A DNA stretch of 64,000 nucleotides from Diphasiastrum complanatum (taxonomy: Eukaryota > Streptophyta > Lycopodiopsida > Lycopodiales > Lycopodiaceae). The position numbers and the translations under genes are program-made. The DNA lies in assembly GCA_029204225.1 (NCBI GenBank), contig CM055107.1, positions 10,610,868-10,674,867 on the forward strand, written 5' to 3'. The notes under the pieces are model-generated. The model saw only the letters and a list, made by a program, of their open reading frames with translations, was not told the origin of the DNA and searched no databases. Shown piece by piece: positions 1-12,408 of the stretch (the first letter of the stretch is position 1; every line of letters begins with the position of its first letter).

Positions 1-559
1 TTTAATTATACATTACAAAACTTCTGAAGATTGTGCACATATTTAAAAATCAAAATATAAATCCATTGCACAAAATAATTTTTCTCACATTATTAAATTT
101 GATTTTAACTTATTATTCTCATATTATGGCAACGCCTTTGTGGCCCTCCATACAACATCATACTTGTTTATGATTTGATTAGACTAGCTTTCTATTATTT
201 TTCTCTGCTGTTCTCGGCTCCCCCCCTCTCTAATTCAATTTTTTTTTTCGCATTTATCAACTTGCTTTCGAGACCAATAAGAATATTTTGTTTTTTGTTG
301 TCCTTACGAGATTCGTCCAAGTTAAGGACTTTGGCTACTTTTGTGATTTTTTTGGGAGTCCTCCACTCCGTTTTGTTGTTGGCCTCTATGACATTATTAA
401 TTTCTCTTAGGATCGACGCTTCCATTTGTAGCTAGATCACATGCAAGATCCCCCTCTCTTCGTTCCACCCTCGTTTATCCCTTCACCTTCAAACACGCAC
501 AGGTATGATACGCATCTGAGACGTACAAGCCAACAGTGTCACTAGAGCCATTATCATAA
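1..559. other. Left flank, no recognisable gene
   Basis: AT-rich DNA with T-runs and a C-run around 221. Open frames on both strands are short and lysine/isoleucine or serine/leucine rich, with no motif I recognise. Probably decayed transposon or intergenic sequence. Confidence 0.4.
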
Positions 560-733
560 GCCCTCACAGAGCACATCAAGAACTACCGCACAACCGTCGT
601 TGCCCTTCCAGATACCCTCCGCCTAGCTTACAATGAGCTTCGTGCTCTATACTACAATTGCCATCAGTATAACTCCACCACCCTCATCCTCTGCTACAAT
701 GCGGCAATGGCACACTATAATGTCATCGTCTAA
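560..733 (+). pseudogene. Left part of a split, unrecognised ORF (possible retroelement gag)
   Basis: A 57-codon open stretch without an ATG reads as a helical, Tyr/Leu-rich peptide (motif AYNELRALYYNCHQYNS). It ends in TAA exactly where a solo LTR begins. The same frame resumes at 1599 beyond the LTR, so both parts belonged to one older coding region. The heptad-like pattern recalls the coiled-coil accessory ORF at 26-27.9 kb, but I cannot prove homology. Function is not recognised. Confidence 0.35.
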
Positions 734-734
734 G

Positions 735-1596
735 TGTTGAAAATTGTCACTTCTCACTTGACATTGGTTCATGTAAATATTGATCAAACATTAGAATATG
801 TTGATGATATGATTTCACACGTGTGGAGCATGTTCCCATGTGTGAAAGGATGTACTTTTCATGTTTGTATATATCCAAATTGATTTTGTATCATTCTAGT
901 TAGTGTGAACATGAAATGACTAGTTTTTAGTCAAGTTGACTAGTCACCTACAAATTAGCTTTTCCTTGCATGTGCATGAGTAAATGCTCCCACATGGCAA
1001 GTGGATGTTCACATGTGTGTATAGAGTACTAGAAGATAAGAGTTGACCATTTTCCTTAGATCCTATTTTGTAGGGAATATTCCTATATTCTAGGAGACTA
1101 GCTTTTTGGATTTTAGTCATATTCTAGAAGGTCAACTATTGGATAAGGATCAAGGATGGATCAAATGGATAGATATGAGTGATGTGGCACTCTTCACACG
1201 TGTGAAGGCCTGCTGGACTGTACCAGACTCATGGATGTACTTGATCCATAAAAGGATCATCATTTTGCTAAGAAAATTGATGAGACTTTTGCACTCTACA
1301 CTTTTGTGAGATTTCTAGTCATTTGTCTTGTGATTTTTATGCATGATTGCTATCTAGTATCATTGTACTTGTTGTTTCAGGTGCAGGCCGTACAGTGGAC
1401 AGTACTCCACACGTGTGAAGCCGCTCTCACTAAAAAATGATGTGTTGATCCATTGCTCTTGCTTAAATCCAAGTGTAGTGAATCTAGATCAAGATCTAAT
1501 GTGTAGAACTTGATAGATTCATTGATTAAGCAACCAATAACTCTCTATGATTGTAAAGTACAATCATTATTGTCCTAAAAACTGTAAAATTTATCA
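735..1596 (+). mobile_element. Solo LTR, probably Ty1/copia type
   Basis: This 862-bp block starts TGTTGAAAATTGTCAC and ends AAAATTTATCA (TG...CA). It is flanked by the same 5-bp word, CTAAG, at 730-734 and 1597-1601, which is a target-site duplication. There is no internal domain and no second LTR, so it is a solo LTR left by LTR-LTR recombination. Its first bases resemble the LTR of the intact copia element at 44396 (TGTGAAAATTGTCAAC), which suggests the family and the orientation. It carries the G-box-like palindrome TTCACACGTGTGAA at 1193-1206 and partial copies at 814 and 1407. Confidence 0.75.
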
Positions 1597-1598
1597 CT

Positions 1599-1783
1599 AA
1601 GATCCATCCATCTGCCATATCTGCACCATCTCCGACTTTCCGTTCATTGAATCCACCTCTACCATTGATTACAAGCAACTCCATCTCACGTTTTCCCACT
1701 TCGACCTCCAAATTGGTGGAGATAGTAATTTCAACCAAAATCTCCAGTACGTCGCCCAGGCCAAAGCCACCTCCACACTTTAA
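1599..1783 (+). pseudogene. Right part of the split, unrecognised ORF
   Basis: Immediately after the second CTAAG the frame of 560-733 continues open for about 60 codons (motifs FPFIESTSTIDYKQL, FDLQIGGDSNFNQN) and stops at 1783. Further frame changes follow. The continuation across the solo LTR supports its being a later insertion. No domain recognised. Confidence 0.35.
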
Positions 1784-3370
1784 TGTGACCCACTTCATCT
1801 CCTTCAAAAATAGACCTTCCATCCACCTCCACCATCCCACCTCGCTCTTATGACACTTGTGACCTATTGCGGTACATCAACATTGGTACCAAAAGTTCTA
1901 CACCGTACCTGATGCGGAACAATTGGTGCTCTTTGTCAAACAATATCCAGATATCATGACAAGAAGCGGCTATACATTACTAGGCAAGGTCGAAGACCTC
2001 CTAAAGCTGACATTGACGAACCTCATATCCCTTCTGCATCCCCAACCAGAATGGTGGAAGGTGGTGCTCATGCGCATCCCTGAGTTGATTCGGGAATATC
2101 TCATGGCTCTGACAACAATAAGGGCAAATCCAGCATTTCATCCAATGCCCAGAAGAAGAGCATGGATAGCACTGAAGACTCCAAGCGTCGTGGTCTATAA
2201 TTGGCCCGTAATAAAATAGGCACATGGTTGGAAGATAGCGGTCGACATCACCAGGGCCCTTTTCTGATCGATGCAGCTAACTCACCAGACCTTATTATTA
2301 TTAAAGCCGATTACAACATGGAGACTCTTCTGATTGCTGCAAAAGTGATACCAGATGGAATCTCTGCTTTGGATAGTACTTCTTTAATCCCAATAAAAGC
2401 TTCAAGTCAACGACCAACGAGGACCAGATCCCTCTATACCAGACCTACCATTGCTTGTCCGCAACATCTTTTGTCAACATAGCGAGGTTGGAATGATGGT
2501 ATACGAGATGGACTTAATGGGAAATATGCACTTGACGTTCGGTCCAATCCGCTTGCAATCCTTAACCTGTAGCTCATTGTGGTCTCAATTCATCCGCTTG
2601 GTCGCTGCGACCCACCGACAAAACCGAGATGTTGAAGATAAGAAAGGCAAACATATTGAACAGGCCCAATGAACTGTTGATCCATCATCTATATTCAAAA
2701 ATGAAAAAAAGCATAGAAGAGACTCACTTTTATTTTCCTTGTTTTTCACCGTTCTTTTTGCTTCTCCTTTCTTATTTTCTCTTTCATCTTCATAACTACT
2801 TTAGTACATACACCCTCCTTGCTTCCCCCCTCTTCTGTGCATAATTTGTTGCCAAACTTTTTCCCTCACTTTTTTTTGCCATTTCTCGTCTCCCTATCTT
2901 CCCTCAAACCCCTTCTTTACGACCTTATGGTTCCACATTGCCACTCCCACCAACGTCACAGACATACCCAGGTGCCAAGAGACTTTTACCAAATTCGTAG
3001 TGGAGGCATGTAAAGTGTAGATCTAGTTCACTTACGTAAAACCTGTGTAAAGCTGCAACTTTAGTTAAATTACTTAGACCCCATGAAACAACCAATGTTA
3101 GAAGATTCTTCTAACCGGTTCCAGCCATACTAAGCGTATGAGGGATCTCAAAAAGCAAATTCGAGCCACCAAACTACAATGGAGAGCATCACCAAGTCAT
3201 CAACTTAAGGAGCTCCAGAATCTAAACATACCAGGAGCGCCAATACCAAGAAGTCGACAAGTAGTGGACTGGCCAACGAGCGAAAACAAAGCCCAATGCC
3301 TTACAACCATATTCTACAGCTACGGAAATAAAATCATGGCCAGGTCGACAAAAATCTACATAAAATGTAA
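1784..3370. other. Unassigned region with short ORFs
   Basis: Several open frames of 60-100 codons occur (for example 2201-2482 plus and 2001-2225 minus), but none shows a motif I recognise and they overlap on both strands. 2700-2930 is pyrimidine-rich. Likely decayed retroelement sequence. Confidence 0.35.
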
Positions 3371-3600
3371 TGTCAGACACCCGTAGAAGGTGCATTGTAC
3401 TCGCAAGTCTACGGTGCGAGAATTAGAGGTAGATTCACTCTCAAATGGGCCCAAAGTGAAAGGAACCCAAGTAGTTAAAATGCAATTGGGTTTTAAAAAC
3501 TTTATAGAGTCAAGTTGTTATGGCACATGGTTTTGGGTGAACCAAAAGTCTTGACCCTAGGAATGTCTATATAGGGCATGTGACACCATTTTTGAGCAAC
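3371..3600 (+). repeat. Dispersed repeat R, copy 1
   Basis: This segment aligns, with many changes and small gaps, to the reverse complement of 8568-8775. Shared words in the same order include GAGAATTAGAGGTAGA, ACCCAAGTAGTTAAAATG, GTTATGGCACATGGTTTTGG and a terminal GTGACACCATTTT. Both copies end at the same point, so it may be the edge of an LTR or other mobile unit. Confidence 0.6.
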
Positions 3601-3604
3601 TTTT

Positions 3605-5428
3605 TTCATTTGACCATCTGAGTAAGTCCCCATGCATGGTATAGCTTGGAGGAGATAATGTTCACTCCAGATCCTCCATCCACTATTGTTGATTGTCATG
3701 GAAACTCTCGATGCGTAATTGGGATCGTTATGTGCTTCGCATCATTTTTCCATCCTACTCCTACTTGGTGGATGGGTTGCAATCCTTCAGCTCCTTCATC
3801 TGGCATTAGGTTGGTGGGGTGTGGGTTGGTTATGTCATTGCTCGGTCCATCCACGTATGCTTTTAATCATTCCCAAAGGGTCAGATGCATTTTGAGCAAG
3901 GTGCCCAATGGACATCTCCTCTCAACAGATCAACCAAAACAGATGTATGATCTTTTTCTATCTCCTTGCTCTGGAAAGGGATCTCCATACCATAACGTTC
4001 ATGTGCATCTTGTCCGGTCTCACTGATGAACTACAGCAGCTTTGGATTCACCAGGGAGTGGGGGGAAGCTTTCGATCGTCGATCATTTTCACCCTCGGGC
4101 TAACCCTTGTCATGCTTATGGGCTGCCTCTCTGGCTTGATCTAGGGCTTCTCTTACCCATTCCTTCATGCATTTAAAGTTTTCTTGCTCACAACAATGGG
4201 ATTGGGGTATTTTTCCAACGTATATAGAACCTAATGAGCCACTACTAGGTCTTGTAGTAAAGAATTTGGCTGGTTATTTTTTTAGTCATTTTTGCCCTCT
4301 GGTCTAGATGAATACAAGCATCATAGATGTCTTAGGTTCTCCTACCACACTCATCAAGTGCAACGGGATGGAAACCACACATTGTTTTTCCTTTCTCATT
4401 GGACACATTAGATATGGGTTCCTGTACCGACAATTACAACAAAGTGGCACAAAGTTGTCTTGTGGCTTGTTAGGGCACTCGACAATTCTATGATTGCTCC
4501 ACATCCATAACATTTAATGGGAGCTCTAAATCCAGTACCATGAAGCTGGTTCGCGTAGATTGGTATCAACTCACCATTCACTCCATCTGTAAAATGCACT
4601 GGGACAGAGTCCGGTGCTTCTTCCTCAGGATAGTAGGGTTCTTCGATCACCTCGACCATATTCAATTGCTGAGCAGCTGATTGCGGGTTTCTCGCTACTA
4701 GTCCTTGGGTTCTAGTGGGAATGGGAGGTGGGGCCAATCTTGGCAGTAGTTGGGATAAGGCACTTTGTCGTTGTGCCAATGGGACGAGATTTGGAGTTGG
4801 GCATGTAGCTTGGTTCCATAGGATGTATTGACAATCAGTCGTGTCATGATTGCTCATATTGCAGATGTGGCAATGTCATGTGAGATGCTCTAACCTTTGT
4901 CTTAACTGCGAGCATTCATTTCTCGTGTGGTTGCCAGCGTAGTATATACACCAAGCGGACTCTCTCCTAGGATAGGCATGGGTGGGTCCAGATTGCAAGC
5001 CTTTCAACTTTTGATCAACGGCCGTGGTAAAGTTAGTGGAGAGCTTTCTGAACTGCTCATTGTCTGTGTGTGCAACTTCTTTATGACAGACACGAGCGTG
5101 TTAGTACTATTGGTCATAGAGGTGGAAGCATCATCATGAAGCTTATCCTTATGTTTGGCTCGTCATTCCTTTCAATGTCTTCTCTCATCATTGGAGTTGC
5201 TAGAGTAAAAGCTAGTGCTTTTACTATCATTGACTCTCTTGATGGCATCAGTGCAAGAGCCACTTGAAAAGAGACATACTTGTCGCGTCTTTTCATTTGC
5301 TGCCTGATTCCCTCGGAGGTCCTACTATGAACCATGATCTGAAATGCATACATCGAAATAGAAATTGAGACTATTTTTAGTGTTGTTCTTTTTTGGTTTT
5401 TGAAGACTTTTTGTGATAAGGTGATCAA
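3605..5428 (-). pseudogene. gag: Degraded Ty3/gypsy gag with several CCHC knuckles
   Basis: Read from high to low coordinates, the minus strand gives gag-like sequence broken by frameshifts and stops. Knuckle-like motifs occur in order: WCIYYAGNHTRNEC near 4930, CHICNMSNHDTTDC near 4860, a frameshifted CYGCG...NHRIVECP near 4500 and CCNC...CP near 4430. The same order of motifs occurs in the gag of element C (WCSHYRGAHTGNEC, CEICDFMGHTSLYC, then a third and fourth at 34.1-34.2 kb), so the two gags are related. Gag would bind RNA and form the capsid; this copy is dead. A Lys/Glu-rich helical stretch (FKCMKEWVREALDQAREAA) lies near 4150. Exact ends are uncertain. Confidence 0.6.
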
Positions 5429-5620
5429 GGGATGGATGGAGATACAGATCTAACCGAGGTGAAATCGAAGTTAGATTAAGATCATCGAGATCAAACATAA
5501 ATCAGGTGGAAAGGAAGAAATCAATTGTAAAAACAAAAAGTGATCGAGACAGATCAAAAAATATAGATGGATCTAATATTCAGTCATTCAAATCTATTCC
5601 AAAAAAATTTAAAATTTCAC

Positions 5621-6030
5621 TGATGGCGAGTAATAGGCAAGGGCGAGTAATCGACGAGTAATGCTAATTATTCACTGGGCTGCCTGTGGACTGTGACTGA
5701 AGATCAAAACACACTGGGGGGCGAGTAAAGATGAGCAGTTGGTGAGAAATAAGACAAAAAATCAGATCATTACTCATCATTCTGTCGAATGGTAGATCAG
5801 ATACTAGACTTGCTACTGTACGGATGGTGAGTAATCATACTAAAAGAAATACAAGAAATCTTAGTTGGCAAGAAACAGAAAAAAGATGAAAAATTTGAAA
5901 AAGGCGAGGAATTTGAATTGGTGATAATTAGACTAATTAAAAATGGAAAAAATTAGCTTGACGAGTAATTGCCTAATTACTCACCGAGTTTTCTGGTGAT
6001 AGTTATGATTGTGTAGAAAGCTCTGAAAAA
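5621..6030 (+). repeat. GCGAGTAAT motif array, copy 1
   Basis: The word GGCGAGTAAT or a one-base variant (GACGAGTAAT, GGTGAGTAAT, GGCGAGTAAA) recurs at about 5625, 5642, 5653, 5720, 5825 and 5960. Inverted copies ATTACTCAC/ATTACTCATC occur near 5769 and 5976. Spacing is irregular, so it is not a simple tandem repeat. It lies just upstream (in gag sense) of the degraded gag at 3605-5428. A second array is at 41690-41885. Confidence 0.6.
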
Positions 6031-6834
6031 AGGATGAGTAAAGTCAATGAGAGAGAATCCACAGATATGCAAAAATCATCCACATAAATGCATGCATAAT
6101 GGCGCTAGAACTTTTGCATATACTCAACCATATGATTAAACTCATGAAATGAATTTTAACTCTAAGCAGTCCCTATCACTTACACTTCTTCAATCAAAAA
6201 ATTGGATAATTTTTCTTTTTCATTACTCGGCTTTCATCAATGTTTTCTGATTATTTCAAAACACAAAATATACAATTACATGAATGGAAAATCCCTCAAA
6301 TTGGATTTCAACAACTCTTATACTGTACCCAACAAATTTTTTGTGTCTGGATATAGAGTTCAATTCTCATTCATTATGTCTAGTTGTTTCATATTATCAG
6401 ACATTTTTAAATTCAAATTTGAAGAGTATCTTGCACAAGCTTTTGCTTGACTTATTTCTAATGATTAAATTCAATTAGAAATGTACACGCAAAAGTAATT
6501 AATTTCAAAATTAACCAAATTTGAAATTCAATAGAAAAGAAAACATTTCATTTTAATTTTCAATCTGGGAGTAACCCACTCCAAAAATTGAAATGTCATT
6601 ATAGTACTAAAATGTTGGCAAATTTGTGAGACTTGTGATTTTTTCAGTCTTTTTGAATTATCTATTTTCAAGAAATAACTTAACTTCAGTGAAAACACTA
6701 TGACCCAATCCAATTGAATGATATCCTCAATATGGTCACTTCACTAATCGAAGTACATTTCATAGATAACACAAAAACTGGAATTTCAAATTTTCATAGT
6801 CATGTAATGCATGAAATCTCCATCCTTAGAAACT
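6031..6834. other. AT-rich gap, nothing recognised
   Basis: Strongly AT-rich. Short open frames on both strands lack motifs. I see no repeat or LTR boundary. Confidence 0.4.
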
Positions 6835-6956
6835 AAAATTCGAGAAATTCTTTTTTATGCTATCAACTCTCTCCCACGAATCATCATCCTCAGTACGACC
6901 CTTCCACCGAATTAAGCACTTAGAGATAGAACGATTTCTCATTTGTTTATCTTACA
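6835..6956 (-). pseudogene. Chromodomain remnant of a gypsy chromovirus integrase
   Basis: The minus strand encodes LIRWKGRTEDDDSWE followed by KKNFSNFS. The same arrangement is the C-terminal end of element A's integrase (LVRWRGCTDDDDSWE, then RRNFSSFKF). Chromodomains at this position target chromoviral integrases to chromatin marks. Only the tail remains; the rest of the integrase is missing, replaced directly upstream by copia sequence. Confidence 0.7.
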
Positions 6957-7868
6957 TGAAATTGGACCACCATTGAGGAAGAATGTAAATCCAATTGTGG
7001 ATCTACGAGTGTCTATAGCTCCTACCCAACTTGGTCTGAATAACCACTGAGTATGTTGAGTTTGTCATTGTCGATTGCTCCATAACAAATCCATTGGTAC
7101 ATAGTAGCTCGAATGTATCTCATAACTCTTATAAGATATTTCCAATATATCATACTAGAATTAGCCATATCCGACTTAAAGAACTAACTGCAAAAGCTAT
7201 GTTTGGTCCGGTACAAATCATTGCGTACATGAGAGAATCTATTATTGAATGATATGGGTGCTCACGCATCTGCTCCTTCTCTTCTTTTGTTTGAGTACAT
7301 TCATCCTTTGACAATTTGAGTCTTGGGCCCGTTGAAAGTGAGCTAACTTGCAATTCATCATATTATATTTGATGAGCATGTTGTAAATGTACCTCTGACC
7401 TGTCATGTCAAATTCTGAGAACAACATTTGTTTCGCATCTTTTATTAGTTCGACGCTGTTGCTAAATAGCAGTGTGTCATTTACAAACAATGTAATAATA
7501 ATAAAAGAATGTTGCACTGACTTGAAGTAGACATTCGAATATGAAGTTCTTGGATTATAACCATGATTGATTAAAAAAAAGTGTTGATCCTCTAAAACCA
7601 AGCTCTAGTAGATTGCTACAAGTTGTAAAGAGCATTATGGAATTTATATACATGATTTTTTGTGTCGTTGATTTGATAACCTTCGAATTGTATCATGTAG
7701 ATATCTTTTTATATAAATAACTCCATTCAAATACCCTATATGTACATCCATATGATCTATCTCCATATTCACTATAGAAGCTGTTGGACCCTTTCCATGT
7801 CTCCCTACGGATGTGGTTCTAGAGGGCAAAGAACAGGGTTTTCGATCTACAACTGGGTGAGTAATCAT
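6957..7868 (-). pseudogene. pol: Ty1/copia pol remnant (RT to RNase H)
   Basis: Broken minus-strand frames show, from 7868 downward: MEIDHMDVHIGYLNGVIYIK (copia RT block MDVKTAFLNG...), TLFVNDTLLFSN at the position of the YVDD block (catalytic aspartates altered), IDSLMYAMICTGPNIAFAV (the GSLMYA...TRPD block), and near 7000 a decayed RNase H stretch (DTRRSTIGFTFFLNGG-like). It is from a different lineage than the intact copia at 46 kb. No function is expected. Confidence 0.7.
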
Positions 7869-8775
<907 letters not shown>

Positions 8776-9531
8776 TTTTTGGTAGATCTAATACTTTTGC
8801 TGACTCCGCCATGCTTTTACTCATGTCGCCATAAAGTATGGTTGTGAGGGATGGGCTTTGTTTCCAATCGGTTCGCCACTCACAGTTGAAGAGTGGCCAT
8901 CGTGCGTGGCTTTCTGTTGGTTGCAGTCCGTGTCTCTGGAGATACTCTTTTGGTTATCTGTGGCTTACCGAATAATTGCCTCCTTACGAACCTTTGATCT
9001 GCGGGCCTTGGTATTTGAATAATGTCATTTGCTTTGTTTCTTACAACATGTCTTCATTCAGCCTCGGAGTGGTGGCATCATAGAAAAAGCAGCATCTTGA
9101 TAAAAGTGAGGAATGGAACCTCTTCCCTTTTTGATCTTTATGGGAATGAAACCCATTGTTGAGGAATGTAACCTCCATGATCGAAAGGTCTTCAAGAACT
9201 GGTCCTGTCATATCAAAGATGTAATCGAGGAATAAAATCTCTTTGATTCTGATCCTTATGGAAATGAAACCTCTTTGCTGAGACGACGTTGACAGAATCA
9301 CCTTGATAACTTGTTGTTGTTTGCAAAGAATATTGGATAGCAGAAAAAGAAAATATTGATAGCTTAAGACAATGTCTCAAAACATTAAAACTTTTCACAC
9401 ATACTGTGAACTCATTTCAAGTCGATTATTAGATCTTGAAAGATCTAAAATGGTGACCAAAACTCCAAATGTAACTAATGACAAATCTATTTCACACAAT
9501 AGATTCAAGATAACATGTCAGGTTCATAACC
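8776..9531. other. Leader-like region with short repeats
   Basis: Between about 9105 and 9280 the word GGAATGAAACCTC and close variants recur four or five times, with Gs and As varying. The region lies on the internal side of a candidate minus-strand primer site at 9532, so it may be the leader of the element whose LTR follows. No protein motif recognised. Confidence 0.35.
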
Positions 9532-9544
9532 TGCTCTGATAGCA
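9532..9544 (-). other. Candidate primer binding site (iMet-like)
   Basis: Minus-strand TGCTATCAGAGCA differs by one base from the common plant iMet primer site TGGTATCAGAGC. It lies 3 bp from a TGG that could be the edge of an LTR running to the right. Confidence 0.45.
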
Positions 9545-9547
9545 AGC

Positions 9548-10561
9548 TGGAATATCAAAGGATCCGTCCCTTCAATTCTCTTGGTGCGTGCACTACTGGT
9601 GACTTAGTAGGTGGACACAAGAACAGAATAAATTTTGCGAAAGCAATGAGCAGACAGTCAGACAAGTCAATCAGATAGCCAGACATAACGTAGAAACGCA
9701 TTGCAATATTGACACAAATTTGAACACAGAAACAGACAGAGTTGTAATCAGATTAAGTATAAGAATATATACAAGTCAATAATGCAAGTGAGCACAAAAC
9801 AATAGCGGACGTAACCTCGTGCTTCACAAGCTAACCACAATCTGTAAAGGTCGTGAGTCTATTACTGACAATTTGTCTGAAAGGAAGAAAGAATCGATGC
9901 ACGAAGGCATCTGTAATGTCTGTCTCACTTGCTGTAAATGAATGAACTGTGTGAGTCATTGGTGTGAGGGAGCATGAATGGGTCATGTACAATGTGTGTA
10001 TAAAGATGTCATTGCTAGTGCATGAATCGTTCTAGTTGCATGTAGAGCTACTTGTGTTTAGTGGACGCAATCGCTCAGAAAGAGAGCTACTTAACCGTCA
10101 CAAATGCAAGAGATTAGGCTAGTGATTGAGGTGTCATAGATCACCATGCACTGAGTAGAAACAAGACATAAAGAATAGCATTCTTGCAATAACAGAAATG
10201 AATGGCACAATAAAATATGTACATCAAATAATTAGATGGATAGTACATTTGCACACAGTTGCAATGTCGTTGTGTGAATCACTGACGTAGAAATGCCAGC
10301 TACTGTAAATATAAATCACTAACATAGAAATGTAAGCTGCTGTTAACTACTACAGAAGAAACAATATGAATTCGTAGCAGTGTGCCACATTGTAGAATAC
10401 TGCAAGACAGTAAGTGATGGAAGGCGGAAACATCACAACAGTAATACTACATGAATCACTGACATAGAACTGTCAGCTGCTATTGCCTGTCTCAGGAAGA
10501 ACATGAACGTTGAGCAGGTCTGGCTCACATTTTCTTCAATCACTCATTTACATATATATCA
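9548..10561 (-). mobile_element. Probable 5' LTR of a minus-strand retrotransposon
   Basis: Begins TGGAATATCAAAG right after the candidate primer site. The far edge is not certain; a CA near 10561 is one choice. No second copy of this LTR is in the window, so length and status cannot be fixed. Confidence 0.35.
10277..10483 (+). repeat. Three dispersed ~30-bp repeats
   Basis: AATCACTGACGTAGAAATG and variants, followed by CAGCTACTGT or AGCTGCTGT, occur at about 10277, 10313 and 10454. They lie inside the probable LTR and may be regulatory repeats. Confidence 0.5.
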
Positions 10562-10744
10562 ACTGGAAGATCTTGTGCTACCTTAACTTTACAATTACAA
10601 GATAGTTAATAGCTGCTAAACTAATCAATAGATCGGTTCATTGTTGGAGCGTGAAGACGTAATGAGGTGGTACTTGGAATCCCTTGTAAATCCGCAGATG
10701 GAAGATGCGACACTCCTTGGCTTTTTGGCTTTTGCCTTTAGTTA

Positions 10745-11170
10745 AGGGCAACCTTCGGCATTTTCAGGACACCGTCGGCATTTGTAGAGCACCTTCGACA
10801 TTTGTAGGGCACCTTCGCAATTTTAAAGACAAGTGTCGCTTTTTTTGCCTGTCATAAACTGCGTGTAAAAATGCAGTGTTGCATTTTTTGGCTGTCAAAG
10901 ATTGCATGTAAAAATGTCGTGTCGCATGTTTCGGATGTCATAAACTGCATGTAAAAATGCAGTGTCGCATTGTTTGCATTTTTTGTCTGTTGAACTTTAC
11001 TTGTGTTTCTGCAAATTCTACAACTGTCACCTTTTTTTGGAAATGTCGCAAAACACTTAGCTGCTCAGGATGGCATGAGGGCAAAAACGCGACAGTGTCG
11101 GATTTTTTGCCTGTGGAAATTCCCGAGTAAAAATACAGACTGTAGCGACAACACAAGTAAAAATGCAGAC
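10745..11170 (+). repeat. Short-motif array (GTAAAAATGCAG / GTGTCGCAT)
   Basis: The module CTGCATGTAAAAATGCAG followed by TGTCGCATTTTTTG and CTGTCATAAAC recurs about three times with ~62-bp spacing between 10840 and 10990. Looser copies (GTAAAAATACAG, GTAAAAATGCAG) follow to 11170. A leading part (10745-10820) has three copies of a CCTTCGRCATTTGTAGRGCA-like word. It lies beside gypsy fragments, like the other motif arrays in this window. Confidence 0.55.
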
Positions 11171-11294
11171 TTGTTTTGCCAACAGTTCTGCAAAAAAGTA
11201 ATTAACAAATCCTCATTACCAATTGAATTTTAGGAAAATTCCAACATGGAGCAGTTACTAAGGCTCTCTTGAGTTTGTGAAATGCCTCAATAGC

Positions 11295-11770
11295 TTAAGC
11301 TGTCCATTCAAGTTGGATGGTCATTTGGTAGATCAAAAGGGCCAACTTGGTAAAATTCAAGACAAACCTCCGATAATAATTGCAATGTTTCATAAAAAAA
11401 TATATTTCATGTACAATTTTAGGTTCTAGCAAAGTAAGTATTACGTGGATCTTGTCTATGTTGGTGGCAATACCTTGCCTTGAAACAATATGGACTAGCA
11501 CTATGCCATGCGTGACCAAAAAATGGCATTTGGCCGGGTTTAGAGATATGCCGAATAATCAACATTTTATGAACACCTTTTGCAAGCAACATAAATGCTC
11601 AGCTCGAGGGGAGTGAACACACAAGTCATCCATAAAGATTTTAAGAGAGCATTGCACAATCCAAATGGCATCACCTTGTAGGTGTATGTTCTCCACTCAG
11701 TGGAGAATACAGTTTTGTGCTGATTTTCAGAGGCAATTTGCACTTGATTATCATTGGAGAAAATATGGGC
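11295..11770 (-). pseudogene. pol: Ty3/gypsy reverse transcriptase fragment
   Basis: Minus strand, from about 11770 down, gives the RT blocks in order with frameshifts: TYKVMPFGLC-like, MDDLCVHS-like, then LNPAKCHFLVTHGIVLVHIVS and YYRRFVLNFTKLALLIY. These match the RT of element C (VTHGVVLGHIISKDGIS, YYRIFI). Truncated on both sides and dead. Confidence 0.75.
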
Positions 11771-11970
11771 CTAAAGAGGGCCTTGGTAAAAGATGTCTTT
11801 TTATTTTTTTTCTCATTTGCGTTGCCATGTGGACCAATAAAAATACTGATATTAGGCTTCTAGTCCACATTAAAAATGACATAACTTTTTAGTGGTAAAT
11901 CCAATTTGAGTGGAGTTTGGCGTGATAGAAAGTGCTCAACGAGGCTTTCCAATGATGTCTTAGATCTACG

Positions 11971-12408
11971 GAGATAAACTACAAAACCATCGAGCGAGAA
12001 GCGCTAGCAATGGTATATAGCGTGAGGAAATTTTGCCATTACCTCTTAGCCAATCAGTTCGTCTTCTTCATAGATCATCAGACCCTCGTGTATTTGGTTA
12101 ATAGACCATAAACTACCGGACGGATCACTGGTGGTTGTTGCTGCTCCAAGAGTTCAACGTTAAAATAGTCATTTGCAAGGGCAAACAACACTATCTAGTC
12201 GATCACCTCTCACAAATACACAATTGATTTGAGAGTAGAGTGGTCGACGACAAATTCCTGGATGCCATACTATTCCACATCGACACCGTCCATGCGTGGG
12301 TAGCCGATATAGTTGGATGCCTTAGGTCGGGACGTCCTCCCTTGGAGTTGAACAAATTGGAGTGGCATAATTGATTATCAAATCTATTCCCCATGCGTTG
12401 ATAGTTGG
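11971..12408 (+). pseudogene. pol: Element D: gypsy RNase H to integrase junction, left part
   Basis: Plus strand encodes INYKTIEREALAMVYSVRKF, HYLLANQFVFFIDHQTLVYL and then a decayed connection domain with several stops: the Ty3/gypsy RNase H core and tail. The frame reaches WGQLY just before element A. It resumes at 38389 with the peptide that normally follows in gypsy pol, so this is the left half of an old host element interrupted by A and C. The last 5 bp (GTTGG, 12404-12408) are A's target duplication. Confidence 0.75.
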
